The notes under the pieces: model-generated
What the model saw: the letters and a program-made list of their open reading frames with translations, nothing else
The model's database searches: none
Told to the model about the DNA's origin: nothing
Shown here: one piece after another, positions 22,586 to 29,575 of the stretch
Numbering within the stretch: the first letter of the stretch is position 1
Layout: each line of letters opens with the position of its first letter
Translations under genes and position numbers: made by a program
Source of the DNA: UBA6382 sp963631415
GTDB lineage: Bacteria > Bacteroidota > Bacteroidia > Bacteroidales > Bacteroidaceae
Length of the DNA: 29,575 nucleotides
Reading direction: 5' to 3'
Assembly: GCA_963631415.1 (NCBI GenBank)
Contig: CAVGQS010000005.1
Location: 1 to 29,575, forward strand

Positions 22586-22593
22586 TAACTTTG
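22586..22593 (+). promoter_or_regulatory. Candidate -7 box of the TPR lipoprotein operon
   Basis: TAACTTTG matches TAnnTTTG, 40 bp before the ATG at 22634. A TTTG at 22558-22561 lies 24 nt upstream, a few bases longer than the usual spacing. Confidence 0.5.
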
Positions 22594-22633
22594 TCGCTCC
22601 AACGAATTTAAAAATCAAAACAAAATACACACT

Positions 22634-24340
22634 ATGTCAAAGAACATCTCTTTAGGGTTGGCCGTACTGGCTGTCGCCGTGCTGTCGTCGTGCAGCAAGA
22701 TGGGGCCGCTCAGCGCAGACTACTTCACCGTAACTCCCAACCCCCTCGAAGCCAATGCAGGCAAGGTGCCGGTAACCATCAACGGACTCTTTCCTGAAAA
22801 ATACATGAAGCGCAAGGCCGTGGTCACCGTGACCCCCGTGCTCCGCTACCAAGGCGGCGAGGCGCTCGGACAGCCAGCCACCTTCCAGGGCGAGAAGGTC
22901 ATTGGCAACAACCAGACCATCTCGTACCGCGTGGGCGGCAACTACACCATGAAGACCACCTACGACTACATCGACCCGATGCTCAAGAGCGAGCTCTACC
23001 TCGCCTTCACCGCCACCGTGGGCAAGAAGACGGTGTCCATTCCCGAAGTGAAGGTCGCCGACGGCGTCCTCGCCACTTCCGAACTGGCCAAGCGCACCAT
23101 CAAGAGCGCCTCTACGTCCTACGCCCCCGACAACTTCCAGCGCACCATCCAGAAGAAGCAGGAGGCCAACATTCAGTTCCTCATCAACCAGGCCAAGATA
23201 CGCACTGGCGAAATCAACAGCGTGTCGGTGCAGGACTTCATCGCCACGCTCAAGGACATACCCACCGAGGACAGCCGCAAGTCGCTCGACGGCATCGAGA
23301 TATCTTCCTACGCCTCGCCTGACGGAGCTCTCGACTTCAACACCAAACTGGCTGACCAGCGCGGCAAGGCCACCAAGAGCTACGTGGAGGGCGAGATGAA
23401 GGGCGCCGGCGTCACCGGCAACGTCGACTCCAAGTACACCGCCGAGGACTGGGAGGGCTTCCAGCAGCTGGTGTCGCAGTCCAACATCCAGGACAAGGAG
23501 GTCATCGTGCGCGTCCTGTCCATGTACAGCGACCCTGAGGAGCGCGAAAAGCAGATACGCAACATCTCGGCTGCCTACGGCGACCTCGCCAAGGAGATAC
23601 TGCCCAGGCTGCGCCGCTCGCGCATCATGCTCCGCTACAACCTCATCGGACGCACCGACGACGAAATCATGGCGCAGTACAGCCAAGACCCCACCAAGCT
23701 CAGCTCCGAAGAGGTGCTCTACGCCGCCAACCTGGCCTACGACGAAGACCAGCAGGAGGCTATCCTCAACAAGATGGTTGAACTCTATCCCAACGACTAC
23801 CGCGGCTACAACAACCTCGCCACGCTGGCCTACCAGCAGGGCGACTACGCCAAGGCCAAGCAGCTGGTCAACAAGGCGCTCGCCATCAATCCCAACGCCC
23901 CCGAGGCCAACGTAAACAGCGCCCTCCTCTCCATGGGCGAAGGCAAAACGGCTGAGGCTACACAGGCGCTCGCCAAGGGCTCCAACGCGCTCGGCCTCAA
24001 CGAAGCCATGGGCAACCTCTATCTGCTCCAGGGCAACTACTCGCAGGCGGTCAAGTCGTTTGGCAACGATGCCAGCAACAGCGCCGCCCTCGCGCAGATG
24101 CTCAACAAGGACTACCTCAAGGCTGCCACCACGCTCAACGGCGTGGCTGTGCCCGACGCCATGACGAGCTACATCAAGGCCCTCATCGCTGCCCGCACCA
24201 ACAACAACGACCTCGCCATCGACAACCTCAAGACCGCCATCTCGCTCGACTCCTCGCTGGCTGACTACGCCTCCAAGGACCTCGAGTTCGCTAAATTGAG
24301 GAACAACGAGGCCTTCACGAAGCTCACACAGCAGAAATAA
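22634..24340 (+). CDS. Lipoprotein with OmpA-like domain and TPR repeats
   Basis: A 568-residue predicted lipoprotein. The signal peptide ends in a lipobox (VLSSC, Cys20). Residues 25-145 form a beta-rich domain (FTVTPNPLEANAGKVPVTI). The segment 175-340 looks like an OmpA C-terminal peptidoglycan-binding fold: IEISSYASPDG at 221-231, then N236..LADQRGKA, keeping the Asp and Arg that OmpA domains use to bind diaminopimelate. Residues 360-565 are tetratricopeptide repeats (NNLATLAYQQGDYAKAKQLV, ALAINPNAPEANVNSALLSM). I expect a periplasm-facing outer-membrane lipoprotein that anchors to the cell wall or scaffolds partners, but no experimental function is known to me. The DUF4369 lipoprotein gene follows after 12 bp, so the two form an operon. 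Confidence 0.75.
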   Translation: MSKNISLGLAVLAVAVLSSCSKMGPLSADYFTVTPNPLEANAGKVPVTINGLFPEKYMKRKAVVTVTPVLRYQGGEALGQPATFQGEKVIGNNQTISYRVGGNYTMKTTYDYIDPMLKSELYLAFTATVGKKTVSIPEVKVADGVLATSELAKRTIKSASTSYAPDNFQRTIQKKQEANIQFLINQAKIRTGEINSVSVQDFIATLKDIPTEDSRKSLDGIEISSYASPDGALDFNTKLADQRGKATKSYVEGEMKGAGVTGNVDSKYTAEDWEGFQQLVSQSNIQDKEVIVRVLSMYSDPEEREKQIRNISAAYGDLAKEILPRLRRSRIMLRYNLIGRTDDEIMAQYSQDPTKLSSEEVLYAANLAYDEDQQEAILNKMVELYPNDYRGYNNLATLAYQQGDYAKAKQLVNKALAINPNAPEANVNSALLSMGEGKTAEATQALAKGSNALGLNEAMGNLYLLQGNYSQAVKSFGNDASNSAALAQMLNKDYLKAATTLNGVAVPDAMTSYIKALIAARTNNNDLAIDNLKTAISLDSSLADYASKDLEFAKLRNNEAFTKLTQQK

Positions 24341-24352
24341 CCCCCGCCCTTT

Positions 24353-25363
24353 GTGAAGAGACTCTCCTTATTATATATAGCAGCCATAGCTCTGCTTGTT
24401 GCCTCTTGCTCGGGCAACAAGCAGAGCTTCACTCTCTTTGGCGACTTCAAGGGGCTGGAGACGGGCGAGTTCCTCTGCTTCAGCCAGTCGCCGGCGTGGA
24501 ACTCACTCGACACCGTCAAGGTCATGGGCGGCGCGTTCACCTACACCTGCGACCTCACCGACACGGCCATCATCGTGCTGCAGTATCCCAACTTCATGCA
24601 GACGCAAATCATCGCCATCCCCGGCTCCTCGGTCAGGCTGAGCGGCGACGCCAACAACATGAAGCGCATCAGCCTTAGCGGCGATGACGAAAACGAGGCG
24701 CTCAGCGACTTCAACAGCCAGACCGCCGACAAGACCCCCGCGCAGGCAGCCAAGGAGGCAGAGAAATTCATACGCGCCAACCCACACATGTGGGCGAGCA
24801 TAGCGCTCCTCGACAGGTTCTTCCTCAAGGCGGAGCACCCCGACCTCGACAAGATCAGCAAACTCCTCACCCCGATGCTCAAGGCGCGCCCCAACCGCAG
24901 CGTCCTCCACATGATTGAGGGCGAGGTGGCACCACTGCTCAAGTGCCGCGTCGGCTCCAAGCTACCCGCCTTCAAGACCGTCACCATCGGGGGCAAGCCG
25001 GTCAGCAACGTCGACTTCAGCGGCAAGGCCCTGCTCGTCACCTTCTGGAGCACCGTCGACAACAGCCTCATGGCGCCCCTCGTCAACCAGCACCGCCTGT
25101 TGCGCCGCCTGGCAGACCGCGTCTCGCAGCTCAATATCTGCCTTGACGCCGACACCGCCTCGTGCGTGCGTGTGCTCCGCGCCGACACCATCGGCGGCTA
25201 CAACGTTTGCGACCGCAAGTCCTTCAGCTCTCCCCTCGTCAAGACCTTCGGCCTCGGCCGCCTGCCCGCCAACATCCTCGTAGACCAGCGCGGAGTGGTT
25301 CGCGCCCGCGACATAGCCGCCGACAACCTCCTAACCGAACTCCGCAAGATAGGAATACAATAA
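24353..25363 (+). CDS. DUF4369/thioredoxin-fold lipoprotein lacking the CxxC
   Basis: A 336-residue predicted lipoprotein starting with GTG at 24353; the signal peptide and lipobox (LVASC, Cys19) fit this start. Residues 25-110 match the DUF4369 beta domain (FTLFGDFKGLETGEF). A helical linker follows (115-190), then a TlpA/AhpC-like thioredoxin fold from about 197 (VGSKLPAF, GKALLVTFW). Where TlpA-type oxidoreductases have WCxxC, this protein has W232-S-T-V-D236, so both redox cysteines are missing, while the cis-Pro loop (GRLPANILVD, Pro305) is kept. A redox role is therefore unlikely; binding or structural function is inferred. It lies 12 bp behind the TPR lipoprotein gene and ends before a strong terminator. 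Confidence 0.82.
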   Translation: MKRLSLLYIAAIALLVASCSGNKQSFTLFGDFKGLETGEFLCFSQSPAWNSLDTVKVMGGAFTYTCDLTDTAIIVLQYPNFMQTQIIAIPGSSVRLSGDANNMKRISLSGDDENEALSDFNSQTADKTPAQAAKEAEKFIRANPHMWASIALLDRFFLKAEHPDLDKISKLLTPMLKARPNRSVLHMIEGEVAPLLKCRVGSKLPAFKTVTIGGKPVSNVDFSGKALLVTFWSTVDNSLMAPLVNQHRLLRRLADRVSQLNICLDADTASCVRVLRADTIGGYNVCDRKSFSSPLVKTFGLGRLPANILVDQRGVVRARDIAADNLLTELRKIGIQ

Positions 25364-25423
25364 GAACAGCAACGATTGCCCCACAAAAACAATTGTTGTC
25401 CGCAAAAACTCAACCCCCACACC

Positions 25424-25464
25424 AAAATCCGCAACCCCACCAACCAGGGTTGCGGATTTTTTTT
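25424..25464 (+). terminator. Rho-independent terminator of the lipoprotein operon
   Basis: AAAATCCGCAACCC (25424-25437) pairs with GGGTTGCGGATTTT (25447-25460), a perfect 14-bp stem with a 9-nt loop, followed by more T to 25464. It lies 60 bp after the DUF4369 gene. Confidence 0.92.
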
Positions 25465-25700
25465 GCCCCAGCCAGCCGAAATCAGAAAACCAAGAAGGGT
25501 CACAGGGTCCCTTAACATTCTTGTGCCAAGCCGGGCGTTCCTCAAACTTATTTCATAAATTTGCACATGCGGGCAGCAGTCTGCCTGACATCCGTTCAAT
25601 ACCGCCCCCGAGAACTGTCACGTCTGTGTCCATGCTCTGTGCCCAAAGCGCGACAGACAAAAGACGAGACAAGAGAAAATGAAAAAAACAACATTACAAT
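25465..25700. other. Intergenic stretch with a candidate promoter
   Basis: No gene is seen. TAAATTTG at 25556-25563 (plus) fits the -7 box and would give the downstream pseudogene a leader of about 130 nt; no -33 TTTG is correctly spaced. A small GGGCAG/CTGCCT inverted repeat lies at about 25570-25585. Confidence 0.4.
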
Positions 25701-26138
25701 ATGACAGACATTAAAAACCATATAGCTCAAACCTCAATAATATGAGGAAGTTCTATCTGTATTATCCAATTTGTCAGACAGTGTCTAGAAAATTGAGTTG
25801 GTCGCACATCTGCCAACTTATCACTATAGACGATGACATGGAGCGCAGTTTCTACGAGAAGGAATGCATAGCCGAGCGTTGGAACGTCCGATCGCTGCGC
25901 CGGCAGATGGACAGCGCCCTCTATCTGCGCCTTGCATCAAGCAAGGACAAAGAGGGCATATTGCAACTGGCAAACTCCTATCGGCATCGTGCTGGCTCAC
26001 AACAAAGACGAACTGATGGTAGAATATGCCACCTACGGGATGGCCCCCAACCTGTTCGTGTCGAAATATGAACTCTATTTGCCCAACAAAGAGGAGTTGC
26101 GCCAACTCGTTGATGGAATATTGAGCAACCAAGAATAA
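25701..26138 (+). pseudogene. DUF1016/YhcG-type PDDEXK nuclease, doubly deleted remnant
   Basis: Three pieces of one YhcG (DUF1016) protein remain. A 14-codon start (25701-25745, MTDIKNHIAQTSII) runs into a stop overlapping the ATG at 25742. The next frame carries the end of the DUF1016 N-terminal domain (LSWSHICQL, MERSFYEKECI, LYLRLASSKDKEGILQLA). It then shifts frame near 25965-25980 into the C-terminal end (PIGIVLAHNKDELMVEYATY, LFVSKYELYLPNKEELRQLV). Intact members are about 330-400 residues, so the wing of the N-terminal domain and nearly all of the PDDEXK nuclease domain are missing. The gene is not functional as a nuclease. Confidence 0.85.
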
Positions 26139-26216
26139 GGCGGGCCAAGGGTCAAAGGACCGGCGGCGTTGACCAAAAAGGGCGGCGGCATTTATGGTTT
26201 TATGGGTTTTGTTGAC

Positions 26217-26224
26217 TATCTTTG
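26217..26224 (+). promoter_or_regulatory. Candidate -7 box of the BACON-NPCBM gene
   Basis: TATCTTTG matches TAnnTTTG, 37 bp before the ATG at 26262. At the -33 position there is TATG (26193-26196, 20-nt spacing), one mismatch from TTTG. Confidence 0.5.
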
Positions 26225-26261
26225 CAAGCGGAGAATGTATTTCTAACACGAGACGACACAC

Positions 26262-27113
26262 ATGAAGCCTTTCACGAACCTCCTGCGCGGGCTGCTGACA
26301 GCCGCCCTCATGACGGCAGCTGCCGCCACCGCCTCTGCCGACGACAAGTTCTACCAGCCGCGCGAACTGGTCCAGGTGAGCAACGACGACGTGCAGCTGG
26401 CCTACAACGAGCTGTCGGCGAGCGTATTTGTCCAGACCAAGTCGGCGGTGGACTTCTACTGCCGCAGCCCCTGGCTCAACGCCACGCTGGAGGGCAACAC
26501 CATCCGCATCACCGCCACGGAGAACCCGCTGTTTGTGCCGCGCACTGCCAAGATAATTCTCACCACGCGCAAGGAGAACGTGTCGCGAGTGATAAGCGTG
26601 ACGCAGAAGCCGGAGCCGGGACACAACCAGCACTTCGCGCTGCCCGCGCAGGACAGCATCTGCCCCATGGCCAGCATGGACCTGAGCAAGGCCACCCACG
26701 ACCCCTACATCGCCTCTGTGCTCAAGAACCGGGCGGTGGAGAGCCTCCAGGCACGCCTCAAAAACAACACCTACGAGACGAGCGTGGGCACCCACGCCCC
26801 CTCTACCTTCAAGATACAGCTCAACGGGGCGACGCGCTTCGTGACCGACCTCGGCATTGACGACGAGGTGCTCAAGAAAGACACCGCGACCCACGGCAAC
26901 GCCACCTACCGGCTGTTGCTCGACGGCAAAGAGGCGGCCGGCGGAACCATCACCATAGGCGACCGCGACGCCGTGCACATAGACCTCGACACCAGCGGCG
27001 CCAAGACGCTCGAGATTGTCTTCGACACCAACGGCTCCAACTGGGGCGACCACATCGACATGGGCAACCCCTACTTCGTGACGGGAGCCGGCAAACCCGT
27101 GCTAACAGACTAA
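26262..27113 (+). CDS. Secreted BACON-NPCBM binding protein
   Basis: A 283-residue exported protein. The signal peptide is at about 1-26 (ending ATASADD, no lipobox). Residues 38-117 have the pattern of a BACON domain (VQLAYNELSASVFVQTKSAV, WLNATLEGNTIRITATEN, and closing RVISVTQK). Residues 130-272 match an NPCBM/NEW2-type carbohydrate-binding domain (STFKIQLNGATRFVTDLGID, LLLDGKEAAGG, TLEIVFDTNGSNWGDHIDMG). No catalytic domain is present. Glycan or mucin binding is inferred from the domain types. It is followed after 40 bp by the membrane protein gene at 27154, on the same strand. Confidence 0.75.
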   Translation: MKPFTNLLRGLLTAALMTAAAATASADDKFYQPRELVQVSNDDVQLAYNELSASVFVQTKSAVDFYCRSPWLNATLEGNTIRITATENPLFVPRTAKIILTTRKENVSRVISVTQKPEPGHNQHFALPAQDSICPMASMDLSKATHDPYIASVLKNRAVESLQARLKNNTYETSVGTHAPSTFKIQLNGATRFVTDLGIDDEVLKKDTATHGNATYRLLLDGKEAAGGTITIGDRDAVHIDLDTSGAKTLEIVFDTNGSNWGDHIDMGNPYFVTGAGKPVLTD

Positions 27114-27153
27114 CCACCACTCAATCCACCACCACACACACACTACCCAAACC

Positions 27154-28122
27154 ATGGCAGCGGCACTCCCACGTTCACTAAAGACACGCATCACTACGAC
27201 TACGGCACTGTTCCCCCTGTCGATGGCAGCGGCGGTCGGGCTGTGGCTCAGCGACACCGACTACTCGCTCGAGTCTTGTCTCGCCCTGGGCATGCTGCTG
27301 GCAGCCACCATAGCGACGAGGTGGTTCAGCAACGCCATACAGCTCATCAGGGTGCGCAGCTGGGCGGTGGCCTCGTTCTTCGTGCTCTTGGTAGCCCTCT
27401 GCTCTCACACCTACGAGTGGTCGCCGCAGACCATGGCAGGCGGCTGGCTGCTGCTGATATACACCATCGGGCTGCTGCTGTCCCACCAGTCTAAGGCGCC
27501 GCAGGTGCCAGTACTGGCAGCCTCTGCCGCGCTCTCGCTGCTCTCCATGATCATGCCGCAGCTGGCGTGGCTCCTGCCGATATTCCTGCTCTCGCTGCTG
27601 ACGCCGCTGCGCTCGCTCACCCCCAGGTCGCTGCTCGCCATCTTGTTCGGTCTGCTGCTGCCCTACATGGCGTTTGTGGGCTGGCACGCCTGCCAAGGCA
27701 CCGCCCTCACCGTGCTGCAGGAGATGGGCGACTCGCTGCTGTGCTTCAGTCTGCCGCGCCTGGCCGACCTCGTGCCGGTCGACGGCCTTAGCGCCACCGC
27801 CGCCAGCCTTTCTGCCCCCAACATCTACCGGCTGGGCATGACGCTGATGGGACTGCTGGGCGTGGTCCACTTCATCCACACGCGCTATAACGACAAGGTG
27901 AGCACGCGCACCTTCTATATCGCCATCATCATGCACTGGCCCGCCGTAGCGGCGCTGCAGTTCTTCACCACAGGCCACGACGCCCTCGTCGCTGCCCTCA
28001 CGGCCCTCTTCAACAGCATCTTGCTGTCCCACTATTTCGTATTCTCCAAGGGGTGGATAGCCAACGCCCTGTTCTGGCTCTTCGTACTGCTATGCTGCTA
28101 CTTGACATATCCGGTCTGCTGA
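27154..28122 (+). CDS. Polytopic membrane protein of unknown function
   Basis: A 322-residue, strongly hydrophobic protein with roughly nine or ten predicted transmembrane helices, for example ATALFPLSMAAAVGLWL, ASFFVLLVALCSHTY, WLLLIYTIGLLL, LLPIFLLSLL, LLAILFGLLLPYMAFVGW and ALFWLFVLLCCYLTY. A loop of about 35 residues (DSLLCFSLPRLADLVPVDGL) lies mid-protein. It has the general look of Bacteroidetes inner-membrane DUF6427-like proteins, but I cannot assign a family with confidence. Its last 31 bases overlap the start of the VTT-domain gene, so the two are translationally coupled. Confidence 0.75.
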   Translation: MAAALPRSLKTRITTTTALFPLSMAAAVGLWLSDTDYSLESCLALGMLLAATIATRWFSNAIQLIRVRSWAVASFFVLLVALCSHTYEWSPQTMAGGWLLLIYTIGLLLSHQSKAPQVPVLAASAALSLLSMIMPQLAWLLPIFLLSLLTPLRSLTPRSLLAILFGLLLPYMAFVGWHACQGTALTVLQEMGDSLLCFSLPRLADLVPVDGLSATAASLSAPNIYRLGMTLMGLLGVVHFIHTRYNDKVSTRTFYIAIIMHWPAVAALQFFTTGHDALVAALTALFNSILLSHYFVFSKGWIANALFWLFVLLCCYLTYPVC

Positions 28123-28547
28123 TAGACTACGGCTATACGGGCATGGGCGTGGCGGCATTCTTGGCTGGCAGCGTCGTGCCCTTCAGTTCTGAAGCCGTGC
28201 TTACCGCCCTCTACGCCGGCGGCCTCAACCTGTGGACCCTGGTGGTGGCGAGCACCATCGGCAATGTGCTGGGCGGCGTCTTCAACTACTTCATAGGGCG
28301 TCTGTGCAACGAGGGGTGGGTGTACCGCCTGTTTCGCATCAAGCCGGAGAAACTCGACTCCACCAAGGAGCGCGTGCGCAAATACGGCGCCTGGACCGGC
28401 CTCTTCTCCAGCATCCCCATCGTGGGCGACGCCATCACCCTCGCCCTGGGCATTCTGCGCGTCAATTTCACCACCTCGCTGCTGGCCATGTTTGTAGGCA
28501 AGGCAGTGCGCTACGTGGCGCTCGCCCTCATTCTCGGCAGCCTGTAG
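28092..28547 (+). CDS. YqaA/DedA-like VTT-domain membrane protein
   Basis: A 151-residue membrane protein of the SNARE-associated/VTT (DedA-like, YqaA subtype) group. The typical segments are GMGVAAFLAGSVVPFSSEAV, TIGNVLGGVFNYFIGRL, the KYGAWTGLFSSIPIVGDAIT motif and LGILRVNFTTSLLAMFVGKAVRY. DedA-family relatives are linked to phospholipid translocation and envelope integrity; YqaA members are less studied. The frame is open 13 codons upstream, but the ATG at 28092 gives the compact conserved start and a 31-bp overlap with the upstream gene. Confidence 0.85.
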   Translation: MLLLDISGLLIDYGYTGMGVAAFLAGSVVPFSSEAVLTALYAGGLNLWTLVVASTIGNVLGGVFNYFIGRLCNEGWVYRLFRIKPEKLDSTKERVRKYGAWTGLFSSIPIVGDAITLALGILRVNFTTSLLAMFVGKAVRYVALALILGSL

Positions 28548-28617
28548 GGCAGGGGGCGCGCTTGGGGCATTAGGCTTATTTAACACAAAACACCGCCCGC
28601 CATATATGCGATAACCG

Positions 28618-28625
28618 TATTTTTG
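28618..28625 (+). promoter_or_regulatory. Candidate -7 box of the SIMPL gene
   Basis: TATTTTTG fits TAnnTTTG, 33 bp before the ATG at 28659. No TTTG is found at the -33 position. Confidence 0.45.
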
Positions 28626-28658
28626 CACCATCTAAAACCCATTAATTCATCAGTCATC

Positions 28659-29375
28659 ATGAAACTAACAGCAATCAGTTCGGGAGTGAAGCAAGCCGCC
28701 ATCATTGCCGTGGGCATCGTGGCGCTGGGCCTGTGCGTCAAGTCGGGCCTCAACAGCCTGGCGGGCAAAGACCGCCGAGTGGTAGTGAAGGGCCTGGCAG
28801 AGAAAGAGGTGGAGGCCGACAAGGTGACCTGGCCCATCGTGTCGAAGGAGACCGGCAACGACCTGCCGGAACTCTACAAGACCATCAACGCCACCACCAG
28901 CACCATCAAGCAGTTCCTCACAGCCAACGGCATCAAGCCGGCTGAGATAAGCGTCAACGCGCCCGTGGTCATAGACCTCAACGCCGAGCGCTACAGCGAC
29001 AACAACCACAACTACCGCTACAACGTGACCTCCATCATCACCGTCACCTCGGCCAACGTGAAACTCGTGCGCAGCATCCTGGCGCGCCAGGGCGAACTCC
29101 TCCAGAAGGGCGTGGCCATAGTGGACGGCGGCTACGAGAACCCCGTCAGATACGAGTTCGTGGCGTTCAAGAAGATGAAGCCCACCATGATGCAGGAGGC
29201 CATCAAAAACGCCGAAAGCACCGCCGACCAGTTCGCCAAGAACAGCAACAGCCGGCTCGACAAAATCATGAACGCCGACCAGGGCCAGTTCTCCATAGAG
29301 GACCGCGACACCAACACCCCCTACATCAAGAAAGTGCGCGTGGTCACCACCGTGACCTACTCCCTCAAGGACTAA
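28659..29375 (+). CDS. SIMPL-domain (DUF541) protein
   Basis: A 238-residue protein with one N-terminal signal anchor (about residues 10-28, AAIIAVGIVALGLCVKSG) and a SIMPL/DUF541 domain over residues 40-236: VVVKGLAEKEVEADKVTWPI, then LTANGIKPAEISVNAPVV, YRYNVTSIITVTSANV, and the closing KVRVVTTVTYSLKD. The domain has no known enzymatic activity; related proteins such as BP26 and YggE form periplasmic oligomers and are linked to stress tolerance. The ATG at 28659 is preferred to upstream non-ATG starts because it begins the signal anchor directly. It is a single-gene unit with its own -7 box and a strong terminator. Confidence 0.9.
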   Translation: MKLTAISSGVKQAAIIAVGIVALGLCVKSGLNSLAGKDRRVVVKGLAEKEVEADKVTWPIVSKETGNDLPELYKTINATTSTIKQFLTANGIKPAEISVNAPVVIDLNAERYSDNNHNYRYNVTSIITVTSANVKLVRSILARQGELLQKGVAIVDGGYENPVRYEFVAFKKMKPTMMQEAIKNAESTADQFAKNSNSRLDKIMNADQGQFSIEDRDTNTPYIKKVRVVTTVTYSLKD

Positions 29376-29400
29376 ACCGCCCGACACATACACACACATA

Positions 29401-29447
29401 CAAAAAACACCGCCAGCCGGCACAACCCGGTTGGCGGTGTTTTTTTG
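29401..29447 (+). terminator. Rho-independent terminator of the SIMPL gene
   Basis: AAAAAACACCGCCAGCCGG pairs with CCGGTTGGCGGTGTTTTTTT (one G-T wobble), a stem of about 18 bp with a short CACAAC-type loop and a T run, 26 bp after the stop. It may also act on the opposite strand. Confidence 0.92.
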
Positions 29448-29475
29448 TGGCTGACGACGCCCCGCAAGCACTTAA

Positions 29476-29575
29476 AAGTTATAAAGTAGGACTTAAAAAA
29501 ATTTTATGCGGACTTAAAAAATTTTCGTGCGGACTTAACGAAAAAATTTCGGGCGAAACGCTGCAACGTTTCGCC
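29476..29575 (-). repeat. Intergenic repeat, inverted copy 2 at right window end
   Basis: Bases 29476-29573 are the near-exact reverse complement of 75-172. The last 24 bases (29552-29575) form a 9-bp hairpin, GGCGAAACG/CGTTTCGCC, so the window stops inside the hairpin core of the element. This is the expected place for an assembly to break. Confidence 0.85.

Noticed and set aside
25824..27053. 409-codon minus-strand open frame across the nuclease pseudogene and BACON-NPCBM gene
   Set aside because: It spans two unrelated loci and an intergenic region, and its composition is that of a shadow frame.

Overview
This window looks like a chromosomal contig from a member of the Bacteroidales, probably Prevotellaceae-like. 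The evidence is the gene families (DUF3098, BACON domain, DUF4369, Bacteroidetes-type QueA, DeoC and Lgt), the many TAnnTTTG -7 promoter boxes of the Bacteroidetes type, the lack of clear Shine-Dalgarno sequences, and a tRNA gene without an encoded CCA end. No rRNA, CRISPR array, SusC/SusD pair or complete transposase is visible. Both window ends lie in inverted copies of the same hairpin repeat, so they probably mark assembly breaks.

Left block (about 0.5-8.4 kb, all minus strand): ychF, lgt, mnmG, uvrC, dtd, a MazG-like pyrophosphohydrolase and deoC, ending at a strong hairpin terminator. A perfect 16-bp ParB-binding parS palindrome sits in the short gap between mnmG and uvrC, which suggests an origin-proximal location. 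Middle block (8.5-15.6 kb, all minus strand): miaB, ftsX, a DUF3098 membrane protein, uppP, truB, queA, folK and an SpmA/SpmB-like transporter fusion, spaced 18-58 bp apart as one long housekeeping operon for tRNA modification, cell division, undecaprenyl phosphate recycling and folate synthesis. A hotdog thioesterase is divergent from miaB.

Accessory island (about 16.1-18.9 kb): an AT-richer, gene-poor stretch on the 3' side of a tRNA-Met(CAT) gene. It holds an orphan signal peptide, a MITE-like insertion-sequence relic with TGTCCC ends and CTAG flanks, a DinD/BRO-N family gene containing a perfect 25-bp palindrome, an unexplained 400-bp tract that may encode a structured RNA or very small ORFs, a 22-nt tandem repeat, and a decayed copy of the end repeat.

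Right block (19.2-29.4 kb): a secreted GH27 alpha-galactosidase with a C-terminal CBM35-like domain, a WbqC family protein, an EamA transporter with a well-formed promoter, a two-gene lipoprotein operon (an OmpA-like/TPR lipoprotein followed by a DUF4369 thioredoxin-fold lipoprotein that has lost its CxxC), a doubly deleted DUF1016/YhcG nuclease pseudogene, a secreted BACON-NPCBM binding protein, a multispanning membrane protein overlapping a small VTT-domain protein, and a SIMPL-domain protein followed by a strong terminator.
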